Source: Chrysomallon squamiferum
Taxonomy: Eukaryota > Mollusca > Gastropoda > Neomphalida > Peltospiridae
Reading direction: 5' to 3'
DNA length: 64,000 nucleotides
Assembly: GCA_012295275.1 (NCBI GenBank)
Contig: CM022671.1
Coordinates: forward strand, 8,853,386-8,917,385
Part shown: one piece after another, positions 61,346 to 64,000 of the stretch
Layout: every line of letters begins with the position of its first letter
Numbering within the stretch: position 1 is the first letter of the stretch
Made by a program: the position numbers and the translations under genes
The notes under the pieces: model-generated
What the model saw: only the letters and a program-made list of their open reading frames with translations
What the model was told of the DNA's origin: nothing
Databases searched by the model: none

Positions 61346-62820
61346 TATGTATGTGGTCACACGAGTCTGTGTGTGTATTTGCATGTAATGGTCATATTTG
61401 ATCAGGCTTATATATTACTTTAAACATGCATTTGAATTCTGAAATGAGTGAAGAAAAAAACATCATTATGACACTTAGTCAAATTTATGAAATAATGACT
61501 GTGAAATATATTTTAAAATAAATAAATCACTTCAGACCTGTGACTAACGTACTTTTCTGTCAAAGAAAGTACAAGTAAACATTGGGATTATTACAGCTTC
61601 CTTGAATTTATCATCTCAGACATTATTAGACAACCTCTGTTTTAACACTGAATAATCAAGCCATGTTTGACATCAAGACAATTCAAATAAATTATCAGAT
61701 GGTGTCTTGTATATTATTATATATATATATATAAAAACATAAATAAACCTTTCTTAAAGACTTTTCATTTCAGTCAGTGTTGGTTATTTTTATTATTGAT
61801 ATATAATGTTTTTATTTACATTTTCTACTTAACTTCTTTTTTATTACTTTGAAAAATCAATAGATTGCCTTGTAAAGCATTTCTGACCAAGAATTCATTT
61901 TAAAATAAACATTAGTAAATGACATTAATCATATCTGAAGGCTGACATCTAATTTTAGTGATACTGGGTTTAAGTTTAATCTTATTTTATTTCAAAAACC
62001 AATTCAGTTATTTTCATGTGAACCTTTAATATAAATTATCTGATAGCATTCAGTGACAGAATTAAACATAAAGTATACAAATTACAATTTAGAGCATAAA
62101 AAAAAAAAAAAATAAAAATACGAGTATATATATATATATAAATAAATGGATATAACAAATGATTCAGTAAAATTATTTTGGCAGATATTGTAATAAATGA
62201 TCACGGGACTTTTCAATTATTATAGTTGAAGATCTCACCAAACCTCCTTTCCAGCTGAATAATATTTTCTTTTTTTCTTTTAGTTTCTTTTATCATTATT
62301 CTTTTTTTAACCCTTACAAAAATCAGCATCCACGCATGTTCATTTTAACATAATTATGTCAAAATAATCCAATGATTTAGAAAATTGTAGCCAAGTGATC
62401 TATTATTTGTGTTCACTTACTGAATATATATGGAAATGAAATTCTGCCACAGAATATGATGAACGATTCTGATGAAGTGTTTGGTGGTAAGTTAATTAAG
62501 CATTACCATAACTGATCTGACAGAACCTAGTGATCCACACTATTAAATGATGCTGATTTGGATTCAGCAGTTTCTATGATGAATTCACTAAACTGTATTT
62601 CCCCTTTCCAAGTGGACGGTTAACAGAATAAATGGTCTCATGTGTTATGTACCAAGGCTATTTACTTGTCATGGGTGTAATATTAAATTTATTTCATGCC
62701 AAGAAATATTCAGTATTGCTGTTTAGTGATAGTATTCACAAAGAAAGTAGTATTTTGTATCCATTAATATTTTTAAGATGATGTCGGACATTTTAAACCA
62801 TCTTACATACACTGGAGACT

Positions 62821-62821
62821 G

Positions 62822-62907
<86 letters not shown>

Positions 62908-62929
62908 CATCATCATCATCATCATCATT
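62821..62929. repeat. (ATT)n-(ATC)n compound microsatellite
   Basis: Pure (ATT)n of about 29 units followed directly by (ATC)n of 7 units, ending CATTTAAATTC. This is the longest uninterrupted trinucleotide run in the window. The poly-N minus-strand frame is an artefact. Confidence 0.98.
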
Positions 62930-63864
62930 TAAATTCATATTTATTTTTGTGTAGGTGGATAATATTTGTGTATTATAGTTTCTGACATCATGAAATAAAA
63001 TAAAATAATAGTAATAAAAATTTAATAAAAATAAAGTTTAAAGGAAAACACATTAAGCTATATATTAGTAATATTAAATAATGTAATCACATAATGTAAA
63101 AACTGTGATTTTTGAAACTCTCTATCTTCCTTGTTTTTCACTCATTTGTTTTTTTAATCCTCAAACCACATATCAAAACCGATTCTTTTTTAAAATTTAA
63201 TTAGATCATAATTATTTTTTTAAACCCCAAAAATATATTGTAATCATTAGAAAACTAAAAACACTTGAAAGCAATAATGATAATGAAAAACTAATGTTAC
63301 ATATGTCAAATTTCAAAATATTAATTAGGAAAAATTATGTAACATAAAATCCATTTTAATGCAACATATCAATTCTTATCAACATAATAATAAAAACTGA
63401 CAGTGAGTTTTTTCTTAAGTTCCTATTCATTGATCTGATTCCAAAACCATTCATCTTAAGATTGATTCAGAAATTTGTAAATTTAATGTTTATTTAGGAA
63501 TTTGATAAATTAATTACATATTTCTTGACGTAAAATTTATTTTAACACACACAATACACATATAAATGATGAATTTTAATTTATAATGAATTAAGATTAT
63601 AATAAAATCTCTAAAGTCAACATGAAGTAAAATTTTAAATATTACAAAATATAATTACATATAAATAAATAGAAATACATAACAACAAAAACAACAATAA
63701 TACAATAACAATAAATCATAAAATAAATAATTATCTCTAAATAACCTTTAGTGTTTTTCTTAAGAATTGTAATATAATTCCTATCTGTAATTTTCAAATT
63801 AACTGATTCTTAATAAAACAAACAGTTCCATCATATTATTTAATTACACCTGGGAGAGTGACTT

Positions 63865-64000
63865 AGTGATCTAGGTGTGTGTTAGTTGATGGATAACTGA
63901 TGTAGGTGTGTGTTGAAGGATAACTGGTGTAGGTGTGTGTTAGTTGATGGATAACTGATCTAGGTGTGTGTTAGTTGATGGATAACTGATGTAGGTGTGT
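63865..64000. repeat. 31-bp minisatellite cut by the window edge
   Basis: Unit GATCTAGGTGTGTGTTAGTT, GATGGATAACT. Starts at 63868, 63899, about 63926 (a 27-bp copy), 63957 and 63988. It continues beyond the window. Confidence 0.95.

Larger units (their letters stand above)
60216..64000 (+). other. Intron after exon C (truncated by window edge)
   Basis: Begins GTAAGT. No further exon is visible before the window ends. The left part holds the 35-bp and 29/87-bp minisatellites. The interval 61400-62800 is AT-rich with no recognisable feature. An ATT/ATC microsatellite lies at 62821-62929 and a 31-bp minisatellite at the right edge. Confidence 0.75.

Noticed and set aside
60903-61346. 147-codon minus-strand frame with a 29-residue repeat
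   Set aside because: It exists only because the 87-bp higher-order unit is divisible by three and lacks stops. The sequence lies within an intron and is a minisatellite.

Overview
This window looks like a piece of a large animal genome. It is AT-rich, dense in microsatellites and minisatellites, and contains no bacterial-type gene array. Ten diverged SINE copies or fragments fit a tRNA-derived family I know from molluscs (pol III box A/B head, then a conserved core and a 3' end close to GTCGTTAAATAAAAC), so a mollusc or related lophotrochozoan is the best guess. The species cannot be named from this sequence.

I can support one protein-coding gene, on the + strand. Three short exons (8748-8829, 47094-47210, 60147-60215) have good acceptor and donor sites and compatible phases. 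Joined, they encode 89 residues that align without a gap to the N-terminal extracellular part of the voltage-gated calcium channel alpha-2/delta subunit. The best match is the alpha-2/delta-3 type (CACNA2D3; straitjacket in Drosophila). The segment ends just before the VWA_N/VWA region. The signal peptide and first exon(s) must lie left of the window. The VWA, Cache, delta and GPI-anchor exons must lie right of it.

Everything else appears to be intron: a partial intron (1-8747), one of about 38.3 kb (8830-47093), one of about 12.9 kb (47211-60146) and a partial intron (60216-64000). The introns hold four main kinds of sequence. First, CA/CATA/TGTA, TAG/ACT and ATT/ATC microsatellites. Second, sharply defined minisatellites: a 3.3-kb TAGTTCTGTATG-type array at 13.3-16.6 kb, a 49-bp array just upstream of the second exon, 35-bp and 29/87-bp arrays just after the third exon, and a 31-bp array running off the right edge. 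Third, many old, blurred tandem arrays with units of about 30-120 bp. Fourth, SINEs in both orientations. A few CpG-retaining, non-repetitive islands, two with perfect CRE palindromes nearby or inside and one with a MARE-like palindrome, are candidates for intronic regulatory elements of a neuronal gene.

The provided long open frames are nearly all simple-repeat translations. I found no convincing CRISPR array, tRNA, rRNA, transposase, viral gene or novel multigene system.
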